DNA of 64,000 bases, from positions 1 through 64,000 of the forward strand of contig CAZTSI010000011.1 in assembly GCA_964616755.1 (NCBI GenBank). Direction: 5' to 3'. Of this stretch, positions 25,592-34,547 are shown piece after piece. The notes below the pieces were generated by a model, which was not told where the DNA came from, did no database searches, and worked only from the letters and a program-made list of their open reading frames with translations. Position numbers and translations under genes: made by a program. Within the stretch, counting starts at the first letter, position 1; the number at the start of each line of letters is the position of its first letter. This stretch comes from CAYNFR01 sp964616755. Its GTDB lineage: Bacteria > Bacteroidota > Bacteroidia > Chitinophagales > Saprospiraceae.

Positions 25592-27517
25592 TTAATTTCT
25601 AACGCACCTGACCGAATATCCCGGTTGCAAATTATCGCTAGAGCCCCGAATAATCTCCCCACTGTCAAATCCAATTTTTCTATAGAATGCATTCGTACTA
25701 CTTGATTGAGAGGAGGTCCACCAATAACCAAAGAACCATAAATCGCTTTGAAATAGACCTGAGCTATCGCGAGAGCCACCCGGCTCTGCCGAAAAGTTGA
25801 CTGAATTGGAAGCCGAAGTATTGGGAATTATCCAACCAGTCCCAGTCATTAATAGGGTATCTCTAGTATCTGTAGATTTTAAAAAGCCTCCCGCCACCAA
25901 ACTCTGTACACCGATCGTGTCAGGATCAATCATCGCCGGATCCAAAAATTGCACTAATTCTGTCCAGTTGAAATCACTGGCTACCTCCCAACCCGCAGGG
26001 CAAAGACCACGGCTATTGGCTACAGCATGAAAATTATAAAGTTTGCCTGTGGTATCATTTACGCTCGGATCCAAATTATAATATGTCCACGCACCATTCG
26101 TCGTCGTCCCCCAAGTCGTCCCATCAGAAATAGAATCTATCATTGTGCCATCTTGGTATTTCCTAGTTCTAAGATTTTCTAGCATCCAATAGGTCGATCC
26201 GATCTTGCCAATTTTATAATAATTGCCTTCTATATCTGAAATGCTATCAATACCTAAAGATGTTTCTAAGCGGAACAATATGTCGAGGAGCTTTTTCTCT
26301 GTTTGATCGACATAATACTTAGTTGCTGCGTCTTGTGAGTTAAATGGATCTAACAGATCCGTAATAGAAGTCATGTTTGCCGAATTACCCCTAGACAATA
26401 CATCGCTAAGTGACTGAAGTTCATTGGTGCTGCTCGTGTCTATCCTGACACTGCCGCCTTCTAAACTTAGGATTAAGCTATCTTCGACAAGACTGATCAT
26501 TTGAATTTCATTCGTCGTACTTACATCAAGACCTGCAGCACTTGATATATATCCTGATGCTCTAATTTGTGCTATGCTGTCTCTTAATTCTTGTTTGTCG
26601 TCGTAATAAGTTAAGTCGACAGTCGAGGCGGCCACACCATCCTGTAGCAAGGAGATTTGCAATACGTTATTCAAGATTCTGAAAGTGTCCAATTGTTGAA
26701 TTTCATTCATAACATCGCCATCTTGTTCAACAAAACTAGTAAGATACCCAGCTGCTCTCACACTTGACATGCTATCTTGTAAAGCTGCTCTCACACTTGA
26801 CATGCTATCTTGTAACGCTGGAAGATCATTGTATTGACTGAGATTGACAGTGTGAATTCCGACTCCGTCGTTCAATAATGAAATACGCAATTCATGATTA
26901 ACAAGCTCAAAAGTGTCATGCCGCTGCAGCTCATTCGTAATATCGCCATCTTGCTCTTGAAAACTTGTCAAATAACCAATGGATCGTATTTGGATCATGC
27001 TATCGCCAAGAGCGCTCAAATTATCAAACTTGCTCAAATCAATCGATTGATACTTCCTTTGGTCATTCACCATAGATATACGCAACTCATTCCCGACTAA
27101 CTGAAACGTATCGAGGTGCTGTAACTCGTTAGTGACATCTCCGTCCTGTTCGACAAAAGATGTTAAATACCCCGAAGAACGAACGGAAACCATGCTATCG
27201 CGCAATGCCATAGTATTATTAAAAGAAGAAAGGTCAACAGATTTTGCACTAACATTATCACCGACTAAGGAAATGAAAAGAGTGTTATTGGAAATCATGA
27301 AAGAATCTATTCCAGGCAATGCGGGCGGAGTAGCGGGTGCTAGAAGTTTGAACCCAATTGTGCTATCCGACCGCCAGACTAAAAGGCTATCGCTAGCTGA
27401 TGCTTCAACAGAATTAATGCGAAGCTTACCATCTAGTTCAAGGACATTGCTTTGACCTATGACTATGCTCGCAGATGAAAAAACAATTAACAGAATAATT
27501 GAAACGCTCTTATTCAT
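25592..27517 (-). CDS. FISUMP-domain protein with 65-residue beta repeats
   Basis: 641 residues, signal peptide (KSVSIILLIVFSSASIVIGQ). Residues 70-330 are repeats with a period of 65 residues: GYLTSF or GYISS occurs at 116, 181, 257 and 322. Each unit has EQDGD, a short NEL/NEI segment, LDTF, then LRISL...DG and VDLS. This is the beta-structured pattern seen in many Bacteroidota tail-fibre or adhesin-like proteins. The C-terminal 200 residues (from about 440) are a Fibrobacter succinogenes major paralogous (FISUMP) domain, seen in YYKIGKIGSTYWMLENL, LCPAGWEVASD and the final GYSVRCVRN. Such proteins are exported and possibly surface-bound. The 76-residue spacing of the third unit comes from an 11-residue duplication (26751-26816). 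Confidence 0.85.
   Translation of the reverse strand: MNKSVSIILLIVFSSASIVIGQSNVLELDGKLRINSVEASASDSLLVWRSDSTIGFKLLAPATPPALPGIDSFMISNNTLFISLVGDNVSAKSVDLSSFNNTMALRDSMVSVRSSGYLTSFVEQDGDVTNELQHLDTFQLVGNELRISMVNDQRKYQSIDLSKFDNLSALGDSMIQIRSIGYLTSFQEQDGDITNELQRHDTFELVNHELRISLLNDGVGIHTVNLSQYNDLPALQDSMSSVRAALQDSMSSVRAAGYLTSFVEQDGDVMNEIQQLDTFRILNNVLQISLLQDGVAASTVDLTYYDDKQELRDSIAQIRASGYISSAAGLDVSTTNEIQMISLVEDSLILSLEGGSVRIDTSSTNELQSLSDVLSRGNSANMTSITDLLDPFNSQDAATKYYVDQTEKKLLDILFRLETSLGIDSISDIEGNYYKIGKIGSTYWMLENLRTRKYQDGTMIDSISDGTTWGTTTNGAWTYYNLDPSVNDTTGKLYNFHAVANSRGLCPAGWEVASDFNWTELVQFLDPAMIDPDTIGVQSLVAGGFLKSTDTRDTLLMTGTGWIIPNTSASNSVNFSAEPGGSRDSSGLFQSDLWFFGYWWTSSQSSSTNAFYRKIGFDSGEIIRGSSDNLQPGYSVRCVRN
26751..26816 (-). 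repeat. 33-bp tandem duplication inside the FISUMP repeat region
   Basis: Two adjoining 33-base units (26751-26783 and 26784-26816) differ at one base. They encode the repeated phrase LQDSMSSVRAA. The change keeps the frame and explains why one 65-residue repeat is 11 residues longer. Confidence 0.95.
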
Positions 27518-27583
27518 TTCGAAGAATTAATCATTAAAGTACCATGTAATGGTAAAGGTAGGCCGTGCGAAGCTCCCACAAAT

Positions 27584-27606
27584 CACCCAAAAAGGGGGTT
27601 TTGGTG
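27584..27606 (-). terminator. Possible hairpin after the alpha/beta hydrolase gene
   Basis: CACC(C)AAAA pairs with TTTTGGTG around a G-rich loop, with one bulged base, 63 bases after the stop of the alpha/beta hydrolase gene. It lacks a T-run, so it is weak. Confidence 0.3.
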
Positions 27607-27668
27607 TAAAAATTAAGGGAGTCAATGATACTGTCCTCTGAAATAAACTTTTAGCGTCACTGACCTTA

Positions 27669-28454
27669 TTAGATAATATCGAGAATCAAATCGCTTAAGA
27701 GTCCAGGTTGCTCAAAAGGAATCAAATGGCCGACATCATCCATTTGAATGAATGTAGCGTTTGGCATTATTTGTTGGATTTCTGACCAGCCAAGGTCGTC
27801 AATAACATCCGAATACTGTGCGCGGATGATTGTAACGGGCACATTATTTTTAGGCAAGAGCGGCCAAAGATTGGGTGGAGAAGCATATACTCTCGCCTCC
27901 CATGTTCGCGGATAGGAGAGTGTCAATTGCCCTTTTTTAGGCTTAAATCCAAAGGTCAAAAAATCTTCAAAAACTTCTGGTTCAAAACGCTTAAAAATCT
28001 TCTTTGCCCCTAGATGATCAATAATTGCTTGCCTGTCAGCCCATTCATCTCTACGATTGGCTGCAACCTTGACAATAGGTATCCACTTTTTCTTAAGCTC
28101 GTAGGGAAACCAAGAGACTCCTCTTGATCGAGTTTGCCGCAAAATCACGGGATCAATGAGAATAAGCTTCGAAAACAAGTCTGGTCGTTTGAGCGCCGCT
28201 AACCAAGATGTAACTCCTCCAAGCGAATGTCCAATGCCGATCACATTTTTTAAACCGCGCATATCCATGTACAATATCAAGTCCTCAGCAAACTGATGCC
28301 AAGTCCGAAAAGTGCGCGGATCACTATCAGACCACAGTGGTCGCAAATATGGAGTACTAATTTCCTCCTTCCCTAAGAGCGATAGAAACTTTTGATAACA
28401 ACCAGGCGCATAGGCATTCGCATGAACAAACTGAATTGTATTTTGTGTTGCCAA
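27669..28454 (-). CDS. Alpha/beta hydrolase
   Basis: 261 residues with the full alpha/beta hydrolase set: nucleophile elbow GIGHSLGGV, an IDPV segment after strand 6, and the catalytic His in MDDVGHLIPFEQPG. The fold is that of small hydrolases like those in arylesterase, haloalkane dehalogenase and lipase families, with no further hint of substrate. It starts 9 bases before the end of the GDSL-lipase gene, so the two minus-strand genes are probably cotranscribed. Confidence 0.85.
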   Translation of the reverse strand: MATQNTIQFVHANAYAPGCYQKFLSLLGKEEISTPYLRPLWSDSDPRTFRTWHQFAEDLILYMDMRGLKNVIGIGHSLGGVTSWLAALKRPDLFSKLILIDPVILRQTRSRGVSWFPYELKKKWIPIVKVAANRRDEWADRQAIIDHLGAKKIFKRFEPEVFEDFLTFGFKPKKGQLTLSYPRTWEARVYASPPNLWPLLPKNNVPVTIIRAQYSDVIDDLGWSEIQQIMPNATFIQMDDVGHLIPFEQPGLLSDLILDII

Positions 28455-28463
28455 TGTTTGATG

Positions 28464-29165
28464 CTAAGAGGTTAGTAAATCAGCAATCACGCGCCAAACA
28501 TTTTCTTTGACGATATGCTGCCCAACAGCGTTAGGGTGTTTTCCGTCTGCTAGGTTTAACGATTCATCACCTGCCACCCCTTCTAGCAAAAAGGGAATTC
28601 TGGATGCACCATATTCCTGAGCGATTTTGGTAAACACATTTCTAAAACTCCTTGTATAATCTTGACCCATGTTAGGGGGGGCCTCCATGCCGGCTACGAC
28701 TATCGATGCTGCTGGTGATTTTTCTTTAACCACATCTAAAATAGCCCGCAGATTTTTCTCGGTTTCATCAAGTGCCAACCCTCGTAGCATATCGTTTGCC
28801 CCTAGCTCTAGCACAAAAACATCTACGGGCTCACGCAACACCCAATCAATGCGATTTTTCCCACCAGAACTCGTTTCGCCGCTCAGTCCTGCGTTGATCA
28901 CCTCATAGGGCAGTTTGAGGGAATCAATTCTATCTTGAATAAGGGAAGGAAAAGCTTCGTCCTCTTCCAACCCATAACCCGCTGTCAGACTATCTCCGAA
29001 GAAAAGTATCTTCTTCCTTTTTGTAGATGAACTCATGGGCTTAGTCGATGTTTCAGTCGTGCTAGAGGTAATTTGTGCAACTTGTGGTGTATTAGTGCGT
29101 TTATCGCTACATGATCCCATCAAGAAGATAAAGATCAAGAAAGCGGTGTTTAAACGTAAGGACAT
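28464..29165 (-). CDS. GDSL-type arylesterase/lysophospholipase, TesA-like lipoprotein
   Basis: A lipoprotein (N-terminal LIFIFLMGSC lipobox) of 233 residues with all SGNH blocks: FFGDSLTAGYG (block I Ser), NAGLSGETS (block II Gly), LGANDMLRG (block III Asn) and DGKHPNAVGQ (block V Asp and His). It resembles TesA of E. coli (thioesterase I/lysophospholipase L1), which is periplasmic. It is divergent from the YbbA-like/YbbP-like ABC transporter genes, exactly as tesA is in E. coli. The arrangement suggests the three proteins handle lysolipids or fatty acyl groups in the envelope. Confidence 0.9.
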   Translation of the reverse strand: MSLRLNTAFLIFIFLMGSCSDKRTNTPQVAQITSSTTETSTKPMSSSTKRKKILFFGDSLTAGYGLEEDEAFPSLIQDRIDSLKLPYEVINAGLSGETSSGGKNRIDWVLREPVDVFVLELGANDMLRGLALDETEKNLRAILDVVKEKSPAASIVVAGMEAPPNMGQDYTRSFRNVFTKIAQEYGASRIPFLLEGVAGDESLNLADGKHPNAVGQHIVKENVWRVIADLLTS

Positions 29166-29192
29166 ATTAATTTAATTCTGTTGATAAAAAAC

Positions 29193-29891
29193 ATGCAAAC
29201 CATCCTGCAAGCTAAAGGAATTTCTAAAACATTTAAGAATGGTGAACGCATTCTTACAGTTGTAGATGATATTAACTTCAACATCGACGAAGGCGAAACA
29301 GTTGCAATAGTTGGCCCTTCAGGCAGTGGGAAAACCACCTTACTGGGTCTTTGCGCAGGGCTTGACAACCCGAGTACCGGTCAGATTTCGATCTACAATC
29401 AAGTGATCTCAGAAATGACAGAAAATCAAAAAGCCGAAGTACGGAATCGATATGTTGGCTTTGTCTTTCAAAATTTTCAGTTGATCCCCACGCTAACGGC
29501 TTACGAAAACATTATGGTGCCCTTAGAATTACAAGGCAAGGCAAAGGAAGCGCGAACTCGGGCTAAAGAGCTTTTAGATCGAGTGGGTTTGGGTGACAGA
29601 GCACACCACTACCCTAGTCAACTATCTGGCGGAGAACAGCAGCGAGTATCGCTCGCTAGAGCTTTCTCTAATGATCCCAAGCTTCTTTTCGCGGATGAGC
29701 CTACAGGAAATTTAGATGGCGAAACTGGAGAAAGTATAGAAAACTTACTTTTCGAAATGAATACCGAGAAAGGCACAACCCTAGTCATAGTCACACATGA
29801 TCCAGAACTAGCCCGCAAGACCAGTCGTATCATTCGGCTCAAATCTGGAAAAATTATCTCTGATCTAGCCACTTCAACTGTTTCTTCGTAA
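29193..29891 (+). CDS. ABC transporter ATP-binding protein, YbbA/LolD-like
   Basis: 232 residues with the full ABC signature: Walker A GPSGSGKTTLLG, signature LSGGEQQRVSLARA, Walker B LLFADEPTGNLDGE and the H-loop in IVTHDPELARKT. The family is that of the LolD/MacB type. I start at ATG 29193; the frame is open back to a TTG at 29181. It is followed, with one spacer base, by its permease partner. The pair is divergent from the TesA-like gene, as in E. coli ybbA-ybbP. Confidence 0.92.
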   Translation: MQTILQAKGISKTFKNGERILTVVDDINFNIDEGETVAIVGPSGSGKTTLLGLCAGLDNPSTGQISIYNQVISEMTENQKAEVRNRYVGFVFQNFQLIPTLTAYENIMVPLELQGKAKEARTRAKELLDRVGLGDRAHHYPSQLSGGEQQRVSLARAFSNDPKLLFADEPTGNLDGETGESIENLLFEMNTEKGTTLVIVTHDPELARKTSRIIRLKSGKIISDLATSTVSS

Positions 29892-29892
29892 T

Positions 29893-32421
29893 ATGGCTAA
29901 TTGGACTTATTTACTCAGTACAGCCATAAAAGACAGTCGTAAGGATCTTGCCAAATTGGCGATGTTTATGGCCTCCATTGTCTTGGGTATTGCTGCCCTC
30001 GTTGCTATCAATTCCTTTAATTATAATCTTGTAGAAGATATTGATAAACAAGCCGCTGGCTTATTAGGCGCTGATATCGTTATCTCTGACAATAAACCGA
30101 TCCCTACTGACATATTGACGGTGGCAGATTCACTTCCCGGTGAAAAGTCTTCGCAAATGCAGTTATTCTCTATGGGGTATATTCCTCATTTAGATGCGAC
30201 TCAATTTGTGAGTATTAAGGCTTTGGAGGGTAATTTTCCTTTTTATGGTCAATTAAAAACTGAACCGGCTAGTGCTAGCGTTGATTTTCGTCAGTCTCAA
30301 AGTGTCGTCGTAGATGAAGGGATGATGTTGCAATATGGTTTGGAGATTGGCGATACCTTGCGATTGGGGAGTATAGGTTTTCCCATTGTAGGTCGACTAC
30401 AAAGCCTTTTTGGTAGTGCTGCCATAGGTAGTACATTTGCACCAACCGTATATATCGCTAAACGCTATTTAACAGAAACAGGATTAATTCTTCCTGGAAG
30501 TTTAGTGGACTATGAGTACTATTACAAGGTACCTAAGGAGATAGATGCAGAAGAGTGGCGCAATAATCATCGTCAATCTTTTCGAGATGAAAGTGTTAGA
30601 ATCGAGACTATTGAGAGTCGAAAAGAGGATTTGAACGAGGCGTTTTCTAATCTCAATTACTTTCTAAACTTAGTAGCTCTAGTATCTCTTTTGTTGGGCT
30701 GTATTGGAGTCGCGAGCAGTGTATTAATCTATGTCAAAACAAAAATACCTTCAATAGCCGTTTTCCGATGCCTTGGTATGAAAGGTGAGCAGGCTCTAGC
30801 AGTATATTTTATTCAAATAGGTATTTTAGGTTTAGTAGGAGTGGCTATCGGCGCGGTTTTAGGTAGCGCCATTCAGATGTATTTGCCCGTCATTTTTAAA
30901 GACTTTTTGCCATATGAAGTGACGATGTCCTTTTCAGCAAAGGCTTTTGTGGAAGGCATCGTTATCGGCTTAGTGATAACCATGCTTTTTGCCCTCGGGC
31001 CATTATTGAGCGTGCGTCAAGTAAGTCCTTTGATGACGCTGCGCACCTCCGACGATTCAGAAGAAGGTGCCAAAGACCCTTGGAGATGGCTTGTGTACGT
31101 CAGCATCGTCGCAAGTATTTATTTTTTCTTATGGCGTCTGACAGGCGATCCAGTTGGTGGGGCATTTTTTACAATCGGCTTAGGTGTTGCATTTGCAATC
31201 TTATACGGTGTATCTAAATTGATTGTTAGGATGATACGCATATTTTTTCCGACCAGTTGGAATTATGTATTTCGACAAGGATTATCTAACCTCTTCCGGC
31301 CCAATAATCAGACTACTCTACTCATTCTTTCTATTGGTTTAGGAACAGCCGTGCTTACAACGCTGTTTATTATTCAAGGTTTGCTGCTCAAGAATGTCTC
31401 TTCTATGGATGCAGGTAGTCAGCCAAATATGATCCTTTATGGTATTGAAACAAATCAAAAAGATGAGTTAGCGTCACTTACAACTGAATACGATTTGCCG
31501 CTCATCCAACAAGTACCTATCATCACGATGAATCTTGACGGTTGGAAAGGCAAAACTAAAAAAGAATGGATTGCAGATACCAGTCGAACTGCTAGCAGAT
31601 GGGCCATGAACAGAGAGGCTCGCGTAACTTTTCGGGACACTATTAATCCAGACGAAAAACTCATTCGAGGAGAATACACGGGCATTGTAGCCCCTGGTGA
31701 CTCCATTTTTATTTCTCTAGCAGATAGTTGGGCAGAAGGGCTAGATGTAGATTTAGGCGATGAAATATTGTGGAATGTTCAAGGTGCCCGCATCAAAACC
31801 TACGTTGGTAGCATACGAGAGATCAATTTTAATTCGATGCAAACGCGATTTTTCGTCTTATTTCCCTTAGGAGTCTTAGAAAGTGCCCCACAGTTTCATG
31901 TCCTAGTCACTAAATCCCCTGACACCCAAACCACGGCAAAATATCGCAGTGCCGTGGTGAAAAAATTTCCGAATGTATCTGTAGTTGATCTAGGCAGTAT
32001 TCTTGTGGCCTTGAATGAAATTCTTAAAAAAGTGAGCTACATTATCCAGTTTATGGCAGCGTTCAGCATTTTGACAGGTTTCATTGTCCTCCTCAGCTCC
32101 TTATTGCTCAGCAAATATCAACGTATTAAAGAAAGCGTATTATTGAGAACTATAGGCGCCACATCACGCCAAATATTATTGATCAGTGCCACTGAATATT
32201 CCCTTCTAGGTATTTTATCTGCAAGCACAGGTATCGTTTTGGCTATCCTTGGCAGCTTTATCTTAGCTAAAAATCAGTTGGAGCTAGATTTCTCACTGAA
32301 TTGGTGGCCCATTGTTATGATTTTCCTTATAGTAGTAAGCATAACGGTGATTATTGGCTTGTTTAATAGTCGAGAGGTCATCAATAAGTCACCGCTAGAG
32401 GTTTTGCGCAAAGAAGTATAA
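29893..32421 (+). CDS. ABC transporter permease, YbbP/FtsX-like, double FtsX fold
   Basis: 842 residues with two FtsX-type halves. Each half has an N-terminal membrane helix (residues 22-42, and about 470-500) followed by a large soluble domain and three membrane helices (about 255-385 and 705-840). This is the layout of YbbP/FtsX permeases such as those acting with YbbA. No substrate is known for certain. The TesA-like lipase is divergent from it, which points to lipid or lipoprotein handling. It ends close to the nucleoside hydrolase gene on the other strand. Confidence 0.9.
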   Translation: MANWTYLLSTAIKDSRKDLAKLAMFMASIVLGIAALVAINSFNYNLVEDIDKQAAGLLGADIVISDNKPIPTDILTVADSLPGEKSSQMQLFSMGYIPHLDATQFVSIKALEGNFPFYGQLKTEPASASVDFRQSQSVVVDEGMMLQYGLEIGDTLRLGSIGFPIVGRLQSLFGSAAIGSTFAPTVYIAKRYLTETGLILPGSLVDYEYYYKVPKEIDAEEWRNNHRQSFRDESVRIETIESRKEDLNEAFSNLNYFLNLVALVSLLLGCIGVASSVLIYVKTKIPSIAVFRCLGMKGEQALAVYFIQIGILGLVGVAIGAVLGSAIQMYLPVIFKDFLPYEVTMSFSAKAFVEGIVIGLVITMLFALGPLLSVRQVSPLMTLRTSDDSEEGAKDPWRWLVYVSIVASIYFFLWRLTGDPVGGAFFTIGLGVAFAILYGVSKLIVRMIRIFFPTSWNYVFRQGLSNLFRPNNQTTLLILSIGLGTAVLTTLFIIQGLLLKNVSSMDAGSQPNMILYGIETNQKDELASLTTEYDLPLIQQVPIITMNLDGWKGKTKKEWIADTSRTASRWAMNREARVTFRDTINPDEKLIRGEYTGIVAPGDSIFISLADSWAEGLDVDLGDEILWNVQGARIKTYVGSIREINFNSMQTRFFVLFPLGVLESAPQFHVLVTKSPDTQTTAKYRSAVVKKFPNVSVVDLGSILVALNEILKKVSYIIQFMAAFSILTGFIVLLSSLLLSKYQRIKESVLLRTIGATSRQILLISATEYSLLGILSASTGIVLAILGSFILAKNQLELDFSLNWWPIVMIFLIVVSITVIIGLFNSREVINKSPLEVLRKEV

Positions 32422-32454
32422 TCTTTAATGATGTGATAGTCAGTCGCAATTACA

Positions 32455-33390
32455 TTAAGCCAGAAGCGAAGACGTCAGTAGAGATCTAAACTTAAATGCA
32501 TCTGCCGTGGTTACAATTTTGAGATTTTTACCTTGTTCGCTCTCTTGGAGTTCTACAAATCCCCGATGGGGTGAACGGTCATCGCCACCTATTACTCTGG
32601 CTGAATAATATCGTGAATGAATGGCAATGTTATGATCAATAGCTATGGCCATAGCTATTGGATCCGCCAATGTCACCACTGTCGAAGGCTCGTTGGCCAG
32701 AGACCACTTAATACGAGTCTGTTGGATGTCTGCTGCCAATTGTGCCTTGAATGTTCCAAGATTTCGCATGTTTTCTACTTCTTGCAAGGTCAATCCGGCT
32801 GCCTGACACGTAACGTCCCAACCAATCATCGTCTTGGCTAATGCCGAGCAAAGTACGATGTCGGCTGCTTCTGGATCCGCCCATATATTGTACTCGGCAA
32901 ATGGGGTAATATTACCCGGAAGCTCAACTAATCCACCCATGATGTATACGTGCTTGACCAAAGGGATCAAACCCCTATGTAAAAGACAAAAATGCGCCAA
33001 ATTGGTCAGCGGCCCTAAGAGGATCAACTCTATTTCGTGCGGAAATTGATTTACCATCTGCGCCAATTGCTCTACCGCATCCCCTTCGTCAGCCGACCGA
33101 CCATATGCTTGAAGGCCAATATCACCGAGTCCATCTTTGCCATGAATAAAATCTGCCACATCTAGCGTACGACTCAAGGGAGTGCCAGCGCCAATAAACA
33201 CAGGACAATCATAGACGCATAGCTCTCTAAGGAATAAAACATTTTGAACGACGCGATCTAGCGATACATTACCTGCAACCGTAGAAATACCCATTACTCG
33301 TGCATCCGCAGCCGCGAAAGCCATCATCAAGGCAATCGCGTCATCCGTGCCTGCGTCAGTATCAATAAAAAATTTTCTATGCTTATCCAT
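32455..33390 (-). CDS. Inosine-uridine preferring nucleoside hydrolase
   Basis: 311 residues. DTDAGTDDA (residues 10-18) is the calcium-binding DxDxxxDD motif of the IUNH family, STVAGNVSLD a second conserved part, and ILLGPLTNLA and YIMGG are further signatures. It hydrolyses purine or pyrimidine nucleosides to base and ribose for salvage. There is no signal peptide, so it is cytoplasmic. It is convergent with the ABC permease gene and divergent from the 2-oxoglutarate oxygenase gene. Confidence 0.92.
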   Translation of the reverse strand: MDKHRKFFIDTDAGTDDAIALMMAFAAADARVMGISTVAGNVSLDRVVQNVLFLRELCVYDCPVFIGAGTPLSRTLDVADFIHGKDGLGDIGLQAYGRSADEGDAVEQLAQMVNQFPHEIELILLGPLTNLAHFCLLHRGLIPLVKHVYIMGGLVELPGNITPFAEYNIWADPEAADIVLCSALAKTMIGWDVTCQAAGLTLQEVENMRNLGTFKAQLAADIQQTRIKWSLANEPSTVVTLADPIAMAIAIDHNIAIHSRYYSARVIGGDDRSPHRGFVELQESEQGKNLKIVTTADAFKFRSLLTSSLLA

Positions 33391-33546
33391 GAAGTAAAGC
33401 TCGAAATAGAACGTACAAGAGGGCGTGAATGAACATCATTACAGAAGATAAAGGTCGCAAAATAATGTACGATTAGGATAAAATTATATTATACATTATT
33501 ATTATTTAATATATTTATAGTCTTGAATGTCAATATATAATTAATT

Positions 33547-34500
33547 ATGTCTAGTCCAGTTGTTCCCGTAGTCGATTTGCAGCAATATGTTTTGGGAAAT
33601 CCAGATCAAAAAGAGCAATTTATTACCTCCTTATCGGATGCTTTCAAGACCATCGGTTTTGTGGCCGTTAAAAATCATGGTATCAGTCAAACCTTGATAG
33701 ATGACTTCTATACCTACTCTAATCACTTCTTTGCATTACCCGTAGAGATTAAAGAGAAATATGAAATAGCCGGAATGGCGGGACAAAGAGGGTATACCTC
33801 TTTTGGCAAGGAACATGCTAAACATTCAAAGGTGGCTGACTTAAAAGAATTTTTCCAAATAGGTCAACAAGTTAGCGATGATCATCCGGCAAAATCAAAA
33901 TATCCTGACAATGTCTCGATCGCAGAAGTACCGCAGTTTTCGCAAAAAGCTTGGGAGTTGTATCAGGACTTTGAGCGGGTTGGCAGTTATTTATTAGAGG
34001 CGATTGCTATATTTTTAGATCTAGAGCCAGATTATTTTGCTAAGCAAACAAGAGAAGGGTCGAGCATTTTGCGCGCCATTCACTATCCACCCATTACAGT
34101 CGAGCCCGCTTCAGCCATACGTGCGGAGCAACATGAGGATATTAATCTAATAACCCTATTAGTTGGAGCTTCATCTGGTGGACTTCAACTTCAAAATAAA
34201 GATGGTCAATGGTTAGATGCCGTCCCTGAGCCAGACGAATTAATGATTAATGTTGGCGATATGCTTCAGCGCTTGACCAACAATCTTTTGAAATCAACAA
34301 CGCACAGAGTTGTCAATCCACCTCGTGAAGAATGGCACAAACCAAGGTTGTCTATTCCTTTTTTTATGCATCCTGTGGCAGAAATGGATCTCACTTGTCT
34401 ATCAACTTGTATTACTAAGGATAACCCTTTGCAGTACGAACCAACTACAGCTGGAGAATATTTAGATGAACGACTCAGAGAGATTGGGCTTAAAAAATAA
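33547..34500 (+). CDS. 2-oxoglutarate/Fe(II)-dependent dioxygenase, isopenicillin N synthase family
   Basis: 317 residues of the DIOX_N-2OG-FeII oxygenase layout. The iron ligands are H196, D198 and H253, in EQHEDINL and TTHRVVNP; R267 in PRLSIPFF binds the 2-oxoglutarate carboxylate. FVAVKNHGI is the N-terminal signature. Soluble, presumably cytoplasmic. The substrate is unknown; neighbours do not form a biosynthetic cluster. The 156-base region ahead of it is very AT-rich and may hold the promoter. Confidence 0.9.
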   Translation: MSSPVVPVVDLQQYVLGNPDQKEQFITSLSDAFKTIGFVAVKNHGISQTLIDDFYTYSNHFFALPVEIKEKYEIAGMAGQRGYTSFGKEHAKHSKVADLKEFFQIGQQVSDDHPAKSKYPDNVSIAEVPQFSQKAWELYQDFERVGSYLLEAIAIFLDLEPDYFAKQTREGSSILRAIHYPPITVEPASAIRAEQHEDINLITLLVGASSGGLQLQNKDGQWLDAVPEPDELMINVGDMLQRLTNNLLKSTTHRVVNPPREEWHKPRLSIPFFMHPVAEMDLTCLSTCITKDNPLQYEPTTAGEYLDERLREIGLKK

Positions 34501-34547
34501 GCATTATCCAAAATATCTGATATTATCTAGCATGTATCTTAGGCTTT

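Noticed and set aside
26500..27400. Regular repeats that could suggest a CRISPR array or phage element
   Set aside because: The repeats are protein-coding with a 195-base period, diverged, in frame, and have no spacers. They are the 65-residue repeats of the FISUMP protein.
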